DNA from: Histoplasma ohiense
Taxonomy: Eukaryota > Ascomycota > Eurotiomycetes > Onygenales > Ajellomycetaceae
Assembly: GCA_017607445.1 (NCBI GenBank)
Contig: JAEVHH010000002.1
Coordinates: 4,517,501-4,581,500 of the forward strand
Reading direction: 5' to 3'
DNA length: 64,000 bases
The notes under the pieces are model-generated. The model saw only the letters and a program-made list of their open reading frames with translations, searched no databases and was not told the DNA's origin. Below are positions 47,598-57,992 of this stretch, piece after piece; within the stretch, counting starts at the first letter, position 1, and each line of letters begins with the position of its first letter. The position numbers were made by a program, and so were the translations under genes.

Positions 47598-47610
47598 TTA
47601 CAAATTGATT
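47598..47610 (+). promoter_or_regulatory. Self-primer binding site of Gypsy-1
   Basis: TTACAAATTGATT begins at the first base after the LTR and is the exact complement of AATCAATTTGTAA inside the LTR (47536-47548). In less decayed copies both sides keep a CpG (AATCAATTCGTAA in LTRs at 44830, 7820 and 36690). No tRNA-type TGG site is seen. This is the Tf1/sushi self-priming arrangement. Confidence 0.7.
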
Positions 47611-47974
47611 CTTCTGCATTTAAGATCTGAGTGTCTCATTATTAGTTCTTACATCCAAGTGCATTGTTATCAGTTCTTATGCCTGAGTGCATTGTTTACA
47701 GGTCTGAGTGTCTAGTCATTACAAGAGATCTCTCATGGGTCTGAGTGCTCTTATTATTAATTATATAGGCTGTCATGTCTAAGCATCTGAAACACAATCG
47801 ACCATGTTCTACAAGGCCTGAGTGCCTATGAATCATAACACTGTGAATAGCATTCATGAAGAAGCTTGATCAAGCTTAGTGCTGCAACACTGCAAATAAT
47901 GTCTGTGAGAGAACTGAATATCTACAAGTATTCCTTTTCTTTTTTTTTATTATTATATATTCTTAGATATTGAA
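47611..47974 (+). other. Leader of copy F with motif repeats, palindrome and hairpins
   Basis: CTGAGTG/CCAAGTG motifs recur between 47625 and 47830. The perfect 16-bp palindrome AAGCTTGATCAAGCTT near 47862 lies between two hairpins of the ACACTGTGAATAGTGT type. One CpG survives (AATCGACC). Conserved across copies, so probably functional in RNA packaging, dimerisation or translation; that is inference. Confidence 0.7.
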
Positions 47975-48988
47975 ATGAACTACAAGTAATTCTACAAACA
48001 CCCACTGCATCCAAATGCAGCAGACAATAACTTAGATCTATGAAGCATTCTTCAGCAGCAGACATTACAGATGATCAAATTGTAATGACAACTTGCTGAG
48101 ATGAGCACTTCTGCATTCACTGTTCCTTCTACACCTACACCTTACAAAAAGTCCTCAAGAGAGAAGCTTTCAATTCTCAACAAATATAAGAGAGACCTAG
48201 CACTCTATCTCACATGAAAGTCAAAAGTGAATGCCAAATTGAACATCAATGAATGAGCAATAGACTCACTATCCAATCAAGTGTGATATATCTATAGCAG
48301 ATTGAATGATGATGTGTTAGCAAAATTTCAATCCTGAATGAGTCATTGTCAGAATCATCAGTGTATATCAGAGCTAGTCTTTCAACAACTCAACTCCCTC
48401 TTTCTCAATTCTACACTTCAAGCCAAGGCATTAGACTGGCTTAATCAAACTTGTCAGATGAATGTTGTGTTGACAACTTATTTTTCTGAATTCAATCACA
48501 AGCTTCTAGAAACAGATGAGCAAGACTGAAATGATGCTGTCAAGATCAACATATTATTCAAGAACTTGAACTTTCAGTTGCATAACTGAAGTGTAGAGTG
48601 TTTGAAGCTCTCAATATACAGTGAATTCTGCACTGATCTTTGTCTGTTGGACAACAATCTATCTCAGTTTCACACACTTCAAAATTGCAGAGGATTTTGC
48701 TGAACAAATATGTATGCTCTGAACTACTCTGCAGCATCTCCCACCTCTGAATCAGAATCAATGAACTGAGTCCCACATGTAAATGCAAGTTGCTCAAGAG
48801 TTCTCAATGTCTCAGAGAAGAATGCTGCTGACTGAATTGTCAGAGAAGTCTGTATACACTGCAACAAGTCAGAGCACTTTGCAAACCAATGTTCAAATAC
48901 AATCACTCTGAGTAAACCCCTCACACATGTAAACACTGTGTCGCCTGCAGATAGGCAAGAACAGAGAAAAGACAAGCTCTCACTCTAA
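47975..48988 (+). pseudogene. Decayed gag of copy F
   Basis: ATG 47975 (MNY; the upstream family start is ATA) to TAA 48986-48988. Open piece 48338-48529 in the centre. The heptamer before the stop is GAGAAAA (48964-48970). Many TGA codons. Confidence 0.8.
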
Positions 48989-51900
48989 AACACAGATAAG
49001 AGCTCAAGAAACAGAAAGCTAGCTGAAGATTCAAGCAGAAGATGCAAGTGAACACAATCATAATCTCTGTCATTGTAAATAGCTTAGTCAATATATAAGC
49101 AATGATAGACAGTGGTTTTCTTCACTACACTTTTATAGACATCCAGTTGGTTGAGAAGCATAAGCTCCAGCATATCCTCTTTTTCAAACTGTGTAAACTC
49201 AGTGAATTTGACAGCCTCAGAGGATCTGCCTCCTACAACATGATAAGATTTAATGTTGATGTAGAAGAACACAAGAAAAAGAATGTATACATATATGAAA
49301 TACAAGACCTTGAGTATGATCTAATGCTTAGTCTATCATGGCTCACAGAATTTGAAACCTTGTTGAATGCATGCAATCACTGTCTTATTTTCTCAGAAGG
49401 CAACTGTGTTTACAAGAAGAATGTCAATAGAACCACTGATCTCATTCAGATATCAGCAGAAGCATACAAACTACTAATTCATCAAATGCATGAGAAGAAG
49501 AACATCCAAGTGTTCACTGCTAGTATGACAGATATCAAAAAAGTATTAGAAAAGCTAGAACTCAAAGATCTCAAGAAACTGTGCAAGAAACTATCTGAAT
49601 CATACAAAGACTTCACAGACATATTCAACAAAAAAGAAGCTGAAAAGCTTCCTCCTCATCAAGAACCCAGTATAGATCATACAATTGAGCTCATCAAGAA
49701 GAACAGTAAAAACTCACAACCACTCTGAGGTTCTCTCTACAGCATATCACACAACAAGCTTCTCATTCTATGAAAAACACTCAACAGACTATTGAACAAA
49801 GACTTCATTTGTGTTAGCAACTCACTCACCACAGCATCTGTACTGTTTGTGAAGAAATCAGAAGAAAACTTACAATTCTGCATTGACTACTGAGAACTCA
49901 ACAAGATTACACAGAAGAATTGATACCCTCTTTCACTCATCAACAAAACACTCAAATGAATAGAAAAAGCAAAATGATTTACAAAGCTTGACATCTCTGC
50001 AGCCTTCTATAAGATAAGGATTAATGAAGGTGACAAATGGCTAACCACTTTTCATACATGTTATGAATTATACAAATGAACAGTGACCCCCTTTGGATTA
50101 GTGAACACCCCAAGCATATTCCAGAAATACATTAACTGAGCCCTACAAGATCTGCTCAATGAGATTGCCTCAGTGTACATGAATGATATTCTGATCTTCA
50201 CTGATGGACCACTCACTGAGCACTGCAAGCACATACAACAAGTGCTTGACTGTCTACAAAAAGTCAGACTGTAAGTGAACATTGACAAATGTGACTTTGA
50301 GACCAAGTCTACAACCTATCTAGAATTCATCATCAAAGCTGAAAAAGGTGTACACATGGATTCTAAGAAGGTGGAAGCAATCCTCAACTGAGAGGCATCA
50401 GTCTTGATAAAAGAGACTAGAAGCTTTCTAGAATTTGTCAACTTCTACTGAAGATTCATCAAAGACTTCTTCAATATTGTACAACCACTGATGAATCTGA
50501 TCTGGAAAGACACTGTGTTTCAATGAACTGATGAAGCAGATGCAGTATTCAAAAAGCTGAAGTGTATGTTCACAAATGCCTCAATGCTGCAATCATTCAA
50601 TTCAGATAAGCATACAATTCTTGAAATGGACACCTCAGATTATGTAGTAGATGAGACACTGATGTAATATGATAATGAAGATGTTCTACAACTCTGTGTC
50701 TTCATCTCAAAAAAGATGTCATCCACTGAATGCAACTATGAGATCTACAACAAGGAGCTTCTAGCAATCATACAATGTCTCAAAGAATAAAAGTCTGAAC
50801 TTATGAGTGTTGAAAAGTTTGAGATTGTTATCAATCATAAGAACTTAGAGTACTTCACAATCACTTGTAAGCTCACTGAAAGACATATGCATTGATCATT
50901 ATTCCTTAGCTGTTTTTCATTCACAATTTGTTATTGATCTGAAGTAGAGAACATCCTTGCAGATGCTCTGTTCTGCTGAGAATAAGATATACCATCTGAT
51001 GACTTGAATGACAGATGAAAACACTGAGAGCATTGATTAATCAACCCTGCAATCATAGAAAGTCCTACACAATCAGACAAACCCCACATACATGTCAACC
51101 AGTTCCAAGCTTAAGAACCCTCACTCAAAGAACAATGGAAGCTAGCAGCAGAAGCAGATGAATTCTGACAACAAGCTGCTGAAGCTGTATGAAACAGAGC
51201 ATCTCAATTTCCTGCAAGTGTATACTCAAGAATGGATATCTCAGCATGTTCAATTGATGATGACAACTGCTTACACTTTTAAGATAGACAATGAATCCCC
51301 AATTCAGAACTTCTATGAACACAGATCATGCAAGAAATTCATAACTTGTCAATGATCAGACACTCAGAATGTGAAATCATGTACAACATTGTCATCTGAA
51401 AATTCTACTGATCAGATATATCAAAAGACATATGCTGGTTTGTACACAACTGTGATCACTGTGGCTCAGTGACAGCATGGTATGAATGCTGAAAAGAGAT
51501 GCTGAAGCCTCTATCTGTCCTTGACTGAACTTGATGCAATATAGCTATTGATTTTGCAGTTTCCTTACTCAAAAGTGGAGATTCTACAAACATTCTAGTC
51601 ATTGTCAATCAACTCAGTAAGAATGTAATACTACAGCTCTGTGACAAGATGAACACTGAAGTAGTTGCAGATGTCTTCATCAGAAGCTCATTCTATCATA
51701 TACACAGTCTGTCTTCATTCATTGTATCAGATAGAGACAGTCAATTCATCAGTGCACTCTGAGCCCACATATGCCAATTATTAAAAATTGAATGAAAGTT
51801 ATCAACAGTGTATCATCCAGAGACTAATGAAGCTACTGAAAGAATGATACAAACAGTAAAGAACATTCTCTGTAAGTTCTGCAATTACACACAAGACAAC

Positions 51901-52620
51901 TGAAGCAATCTGCTGTCATATACTGAGATTGTGATTAACAATTGAGATTCTGCTACAACAGATGTAAGCTCATTCTTTCTTCTACACAGATACAACTTAG
52001 AGATTCTGAACTTCTCTGAGACTTTCTGAGAAACCACATACACTCACAGCTTCATACAGACAGCAGAGAACATTGTGAGCAAGCTGAAGAAAGCTCACAA
52101 ATGAGCAGAAGCTTCAATGATCAGTGCTCAGTAAGATTATAAGAATCAAATGAACATCAGAAGAAGTTCTGTGACTCAATATCATATAGAAGACAAAGTC
52201 TGACTGAATCTTAAGAATATAAGAACAGACCACCCCTCATGTATACTAGATTACCACCACATCAAATATACAGTGAAGAAAGTGCTAGACACACACAATT
52301 ATTGACTTGACATTCCATCTGGCATTCACAATGTCTTTCATATGAACCTGCTCCGACCCACAGCTGAGGATCCATTTCTCTCACAGAGAATCTTCAATTG
52401 ACAGTCATCTGTCATTGTAGAAGGAGACAATGAACTCAAGTGGGAAATTGAAGCAATTCTTGATAATAGAATCAACCACCACTGCTGTGAATACCTTGTC
52501 AAATGAGTAGAATACAATTGTCTGATCTGAGAATCTGTGTCTGTCTTGAAGAACATCACTGCCCTCAACATCTATGAGTCCTCACTCACTCTGATAGAGA
52601 GGGATAATGTGACAGATTAG
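48971..52620 (+). pseudogene. Decayed pol of copy F (PR, RT, RNase H, IN, chromodomain)
   Basis: Protease MIDSGFLHY at 49102 with intact D-S-G; 49102-49728 is open for 208 residues through the linker, with the LSW Trp still TGG. RT catalytic box YMNDILIF near 50178 (one Asp lost). RNase H around 50520-50800, integrase zinc region near 51410-51450 and core 51500-51850, chromodomain 52440-52570 with its first Trp as TGG and the KWVEY Trp as TGA. The frame ends at TAG 52618-52620 inside the LTR, after the tract ATAGAGAGGGATAA. Confidence 0.88.
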
Positions 52621-53141
52621 CATCTGTTAATAATTAACTTACACAATCAACTTCTCTTCTGCATCCACTTGTTCCTGGCTGTTGTGATCTTGTATAACTC
52701 TCAATGTTCTTTCACTCTATACTCTGCACTTGCATAGTTTCTAACAATTCTTCTGCATAGCTCTTAACATTCTTCTGCTCTGTGCTCTGCACTCATATAG
52801 TCTCTAACAATTCTTTCACATAGCTTCTTACATTCTCCTGCTCTGTGTTCCACACTTGTGTAGTCTCTAACAATTCTTCTATGTAGCTCTCAATGATTCC
52901 CCCACTCCACATTCTGTGCTTGTGTAGCTTCTAACAATTCTTACACATATCTCTTAATGTTCTTCCACTCTGCACTCCACTGTGGAGTGGCTTCTGATAT
53001 TCTTCCACTCTGAACTTTCCTCTATAAGAACCCTCTTCATACAACCTTTTCTTCTGATTTCTTTTCTCTTTCTTTCCTTAATCAATTTGTAATCTGTAAT
53101 TAGAATAGTACCAAATCGTTAATCGAAGTACGCCCGTTACA
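52608..53141 (+). repeat. 3' LTR of copy F (534 bp)
   Basis: TGTGACAGATTAGC...GTACGCCCGTTACA. Four CpG lie in the last 30 bp (AATCGTTAATCGAAGTACGCCCG), while the matching inner end of the 5' LTR reads AATCATTAATTGAAGTACATTCA. Confidence 0.95.
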
Positions 53142-53146
53142 ATAAG

Positions 53147-53750
53147 TCTCTGAGTATATAAAAATAGAGAACAATGAGAAAGCAGACTGTCTGATTAAGT
53201 GAATAATCTCATCTACTGCAGTTTCAGTCTATAAACTTGAGATTATACCCACAGTCAGTGGGATCTGCACAGTGATCAAGCAGCTCAGTTAAGAGACAAA
53301 ATGAGAGTGATGAAACAGAGTCTGTGAAAAGCTCTCTGACTAATACTGAAGCTGAAGATTCAGTAGACTGACTGTGAAATATTAAATAAAGATTTCTTCA
53401 GAGTTCATTATATTATAGTATGCTCTTCATCACTGACTTGCACTTCACTTCTTTCATGAAGACTTCTTCTGATATCACAGATGCTTTCAGCATGCAGATG
53501 TGAGGCTTGTCTGTATCTGTGAATATAACAAGAACTCAAAACATTTGATACTCTGTCAATACTCACAGAGACACTTCTCTCACTGACTCAAAAGATCAGC
53601 AGCACAGTTATACAATTAGACAATCACTGTTGTCTATCTAGAGTCTCTGATCTCTACAGATTTTGTAGAACTGCTTGACTGCACACAGTTCTATATATAA
53701 TACTGCATAAAATAACACAGCTGTTTAGATACACATCATCTGACAGCCTC
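53147..53750 (+). pseudogene. LINE E fragment 3: RNase H end and C-terminal zinc finger
   Basis: Resumes after copy F. KIENNEKADCLIK (about 53160-53200) is the end of RNase H, where family members have an N-E-x-AD block. The C-terminal finger CICEYNKNSKHLIFC near 53515-53560 has the C-x-C...H-x3-C spacing of LINE ORF2 proteins. Trp-to-TGA changes are frequent. Confidence 0.7.
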
Positions 53751-53794
53751 TCACAGCAGTTCCAAGTCTATACAGACAGTACAAATAGCACAAT

Positions 53795-53965
53795 ATCTGA
53801 TACAACTAATTTGAATAGTACAATAGATTCAATCAATACAATCAGTACAATCAGTTCATTCAGTTCAATCAGCATAAACAGTACAAACAATACAATTGAT
53901 ACAATCAGTTCAATCAGTTCAACTGATGTGAGTGATTCAATCAACACAGTTGACTTATCTATTTC
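53795..53965. repeat. Degenerate 9-bp minisatellite in LINE E 3' region
   Basis: Units of the type ACAATCAGT/TCAATCAGT recur about 15-18 times with substitutions. The plus strand reads as a Ser/Thr/Ile/Asn-rich frame (53811-54035) purely because the period is a multiple of three. Confidence 0.7.
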
Positions 53966-54677
53966 AACTAGCTGTGATGTAATCAGTACAGTCTGTATAC
54001 TGACTCAGTTGATATACTCTCAGCTGTCAGTATGATATCTATACACACTCTGCTTTGCTTTTCTTCACTGATTCTGATCTTTATTAATTTAGATATTTTT
54101 CTTCTTTTTTCTCACTGCTCTCTCTGTTTCTTTTCACTTCTTTTCTCTCACAATCTTCTTCAGTGCTCTCTTCTCCTCTCTCTTTCTCAGACTTGTGCTG
54201 AATCATGTGACTGTAAGATATCACAGATGACACAGACTTTTCTTCACTCTTCTCTTTATTTTTCTTTTCAGAATACTCATTTTTTCTCTTTTCTTTTGTC
54301 TATCTCATCTGTCTTTTTTCTATTGTTAGAAGTGCAGACAGTTTTCAGATCAACTAAGAGAGTTATTTCTCTCTGTTCACTATAAAGCCTTTCAGACACA
54401 GCAGCAATAGTTCTCTCAGAAACCACACTATAATCTCATCATAAATGATTATACATTGAGTCAGAAGTAGATGCACAGCTCAGAAAAATCCTTTTCAATA
54501 AACTGAGTCTTCTCAAGAATTGTCATCTGAATTCTGTTTTCTCTCTCTCTGTGTATATAGAAATCTCTTCAGTATAGCATATCTTCATGTCCTTCAGAAG
54601 GCTTCTGAAACACAGACGCTGCCCGTGTTTTCTCTGAGATATTAAATCAATACAAACAAACAAACAAATAAACAACA
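53966..54677 (+). other. LINE E 3' UTR ending in a CAAA-type tail
   Basis: C/T-rich region (54030-54400) without credible coding, then a tail of CAAA units at 54651-54677, a probable LINE 3' end. Two CpG sites (ACGCTGCCCG, about 54618-54626) survive just before the tail, in a neighbourhood otherwise free of CpG. Confidence 0.55.
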
Positions 54678-55840
54678 TATTTGAGCTGCTTTCTCAAGAG
54701 TATGATGATTTCTCTTCAATCTGACTCTGATACTGATTCTGTATAAACTGATATGAGGCTATATTCATTGTCTGTATCATTGTCAGTGATCATATCTTCT
54801 TCATCACTATTGTATATGAGTTGTGTGGCTTATAGATGTCTTTGCTTCAGATAGTAGCTATTGTTTTTCTTCTTACTGCAGTGTGTAGAGCAATTCTCTT
54901 CTGTACAAAATGCTCAATAAATGATATTGTGATTTAAATACTCTGGGTTTTCAACATTTTGTAAGCTAGATGATTCCTTGTTTTCCTCATCTTTCATTTC
55001 ACAATAAGCACAGTTATTGATTTCATATGGATAGAATGTTTCATGATATGAGTGGTTTGAATTGATTTGTTGCCAGCTGATGTCATTCTCTTGTGTCTGT
55101 ATGTGATATTCACAATCACAATCATATATTGTATATTCTCTGTATTGAGAATGTTCCACATTGATCATTTTCTCATTCATTCATTTGATATGATGTTCAT
55201 ATTCACTGTGTAGTAGCTTATGCATTCTGGATTTGTTTGTGTTTCAGAACTGTTGATGATAACATTCACACTCTTCTCAGATTCATTGCTTATAATTTGT
55301 TTAAAATTTATCTATTACTCACTGTATGTATATTAATTTCTGAGCTCACTTTTCTTTTCATTGATATCTGTGAATTATTTCAATCTCTGTTCTGATGATT
55401 CATATTCTGTGATCTTCTTCACTTTTCTTATCAAACTTTTTCATTGCTCTTAGATATTCTATCTTCTGTGGCTTTGTTGTCATATGTAGTCTTTTAGACT
55501 GACTGTGTGACTATGTATGAAACTGAGACTAAATATTTCTTCAGTTCCATTATCAAATTTCTTAGTTCTGATCTCATATAGTGTTTATTAAATTAGTCAC
55601 TTTACACTGTTTATATTATAAATTTAGTCTCAGATCATGTTCTTCTTATAAATTACTGATTCTGATCCCATTTGGTCCCATTTTGTAAAATGGGATCAAA
55701 TGGGATTATGATTTACTCTATACAGATGATATAATGCTATGAGTGTTATCAAAAATCATTATCTATCAAAAGAAGTTTAGTGTATTTATACTCTAGTTCT
55801 ATTTTGAACTAGTAATGATAGTGATAGATAGATTCACTGC
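54678..55840. other. Unassigned decayed repeat with minus-strand open frame
   Basis: AT-rich, CpG-free, between the LINE E tail and copy G. The minus-strand piece 55180-54914 (88 residues) is rich in Tyr, His, Glu and Cys, with pairs DCDCEYH and CAYCEMKDEE; the frame reads on past stops into a C-x5-C-x3-HC cluster and an acidic Ser/Asp/Glu run (about 54890-54730). I do not recognise it. It could be part of a DNA transposon or a captured gene. Contains the 42-bp palindrome listed next. Confidence 0.4.
55665..55706. repeat. 42-bp near-perfect palindrome
   Basis: Two 20-bp arms (built on CCCATTTGGTCCCATTTT) with one mismatch and a 2-bp centre. The mismatch is a C-to-T transition. The arms themselves contain a doubled CCCATTT motif. 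Could be a terminal or subterminal inverted repeat of a decayed DNA transposon, or a terminator-like hairpin. Confidence 0.8.
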
Positions 55841-56374
55841 TGTGATGGGTTAGCATCTGTTAGTAATTAACTTACACAATCAACTCCCCTTCTGCACCCA
55901 CTCATTTCTGATCATTGTGATTTCATGTAACCCTCAATGTTCTTCTGCTCTGTGCTTTGTGCTTGTGTAGTTTCTAACAATTCTTTCATGTAGCTTCTAA
56001 CATTCTTCCACTCTGTGTTCCACACTCATGTAGTCTCTAATAATTCTTTCATGTAGCTTCTAATGTTCTCCCACTCTGTGTTCTGCATTCATATAGTCTC
56101 TAACAATTCTTCTGTGTAGCTTTCAATGATTCTCTCACTTCATGCTCTGTGCTTATATAGTTTCTAACAATTCTTCTGTGTAGTTCTTAATGTTCTTCTG
56201 CTCTGCACTTCACTGTGGAGTGACTTCTGATATTCTTCCACTCTGAACTTCCCTTTATAAGAACCCTCTTCATATGACCTTTTCTTCTGATTTCTTTTCT
56301 CTTTCTTTTCTTAATCAATTTGTAATCTGTAATTAGAATAGTGCTAGATCATTAATTGAAGTACATCTGTTACA
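55841..56374 (+). repeat. 5' LTR of copy G (534 bp)
   Basis: TGTGATGGGTTAGC...GTACATCTGTTACA. Four U3 repeats. No CpG at the outer tip, the exception to the pattern in the other copies. Confidence 0.93.
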
Positions 56375-56705
56375 TTACAAATTGATTCTTCTGTGTTTAA
56401 GGCCCGAGTGCCTTGTTATTAGTTCATACATCTGAGTGCATCGTTTACAGGCCTGAGTGTCTAGTTGTTACAAGAGATTTCTCATGAGCTCAAGTGCTCT
56501 TATCATTAGTTATATAGACTGTTGTGTCTAAGCATCTGAAACACAATCAACTGTGTTCTACAAGGTCTGAGTGTCTACAAACTGTAACACTGTGAATAGT
56601 GTTCATGAAGAAGCTTGATCAAGCTTAGCATCACAACACTGTGAATAGTGTCTGCAAGAGAACTGAGTGTCTACAAGTATTTCTTTTCTTTTTTTTTATT
56701 ATTAC
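56375..56705 (+). other. Leader of copy G with the clearest hairpin module
   Basis: Primer site TTACAAATTGATT at 56375-56387. CCCGAGTGCC, CTGAGTGCA, CCTGAGTGTC, CAAGTGCT and CTGAGTGTC follow in order. Then AACACTGTGAATAGTGTT (6-bp stem), the palindrome AAGCTTGATCAAGCTT (about 56611-56626) and a second ACACTGTGAATAGTGT hairpin. Confidence 0.75.
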
Positions 56706-57737
56706 ATGTTCTTAGATATCAAAATGAACTACAAACAATTCTATGAACACCCACTGCATCTGAACATGGTGGATGATAACTTAGATCTACAAAGTATCCT
56801 CCAGCAGCAGATGCTACAGATGACTGAATTGCAATGATGATTTGCTGAGATGAGCACTTTCACATTCACTGTTTCTTCTACACTCACATCTCACAAAAAG
56901 TCTCTAAGAGAGAAGCTCTCAATTCTTGATAAATATGAAGAAGATCTAGTGCTCTATCTTGCATGGAAGTCAAAAGCAAACATCAAATTGGACATCAATG
57001 AACAAGCAATAGACTCACTATCCAATCAAGTGTGGTATATTCATAGCAGATTGAATGACAATGCATTAGCAAAATTCCAACTCTGAATGAGTCATTGTCA
57101 GAATCATCAGTGTACATCAGAGCTAGTCTTTCAACAACTCAACTCTCTCTTCCTCAATTCTACACTTCAAGTCAAGACATTAGACTGGCTTAATCAAACT
57201 CATCAGATGAATGTTGTGTTGACAACTTATCTTTCTGAATTCAATTACAAACTTCTAGAAGCAGATGAGCAAGACTGGGACAACACTGTCAAAATCAACA
57301 TATTGTTCAAGAACTTGAACTTTCAGTTGTATAATCAAAATGTAGAATATTCAAAGCTCTCAATATACAGTGAATTCTACACTGATCTTTGTCTATTGAA
57401 CAACAATCTGTCTCAGTTCCATGTGCTTCAAAATCACAGAGAATTTCATCAAACAAATGTATACATCTCAAACCACTCTGCAGCACCCTCTGCCTCTGAA
57501 CCAGAATCAATGAACTGAGTCTCACATGTAAACACAAGTTGTTCAAAAATCCTCAATGTCTCAGAGAAGAACATCATCAATCAAATCATCAGAGAAGTCT
57601 GCATACACTGTGACAAGTCAGAGCACTTCACAAATCAATGTCTAAATGCAATCACTCTGAGTAAAATCCCCACACATGTAAATGCTGTGTTGTCTGTGGA
57701 TAGGCAAGAACAGGGAAAAGATGAGCTCTCACTCTAA
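56706..57737 (+). pseudogene. gag of copy G, best preserved of the family
   Basis: ATG 56706 (MFLDIKMNYKQF...) to TAA 57735-57737. Two adjacent open pieces, 56850-57086 and 57087-57518, are separated by a single TGA, so about 220 residues of the central gag are nearly continuous (YKLLEADEQDWDNTVKIN region). The zinc-knuckle area near 57600-57640 is degraded. Ends with an intact GGGAAAA heptamer (57713-57719). Best source for a gag profile. Confidence 0.85.
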
Positions 57738-57992
57738 AACACAGACAAGAGCTCAAGAAGCAGAAAGCTAGCTGAAGATTCAAGCAGAAGATATAAGCAG
57801 ATATAATCATGATCTCTATCATTGTAAATAATCTAGTTAACATATAAGCAATGATAGACAGTGGTTTTCTTCATTACACTCTTATAGACACCCAGCTGAT
57901 TGAGAAGCATAAGCTTCAGCATATTCTCTTTCTCAAATCATGTAAACTCAGTGGATTTGACAGCCTCAGAGAATCTGTCTTCTACAACATAG
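57720..57992 (+). pseudogene. pol start of copy G (protease), cut by H
   Basis: -1 frame; protease MIDSGFLHY at 57849, intact D-S-G. Continues to FDSLRESVFYN and is cut at 57992. Pre-insertion sequence ...ACATAG agrees with copy B, so the H target duplication is probably CATAG. Confidence 0.8.

Larger units (their letters stand above)
47064..53141 (+). mobile_element. Gypsy-1 copy F, uninterrupted
   Basis: The reference copy of the family here: 6,078 bp, LTRs 534 bp, TSD ATAAG (47059-47063, 53142-53146), nothing nested inside. 5' LTR 47064-47597, primer site 47598-47610, leader to 47974, gag 47975-48988, pol to 52620, 3' LTR 52608-53141. Confidence 0.96.

Noticed and set aside
4324..53141. 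In-frame TGA at conserved Trp positions suggests UGA is read as Trp
   Set aside because: LINE-2 uses TGG for Trp and TGA as its terminal stop at a position conserved with LINE-3. Within Gypsy-1 the same Trp site is TGG in some copies and TGA or TAA in others. Mutation explains it.
53811..54035. Ser/Thr/Asn/Ile-rich secreted-like protein
   Set aside because: Direct consequence of a 9-bp minisatellite in phase; no promoter or conserved flank.
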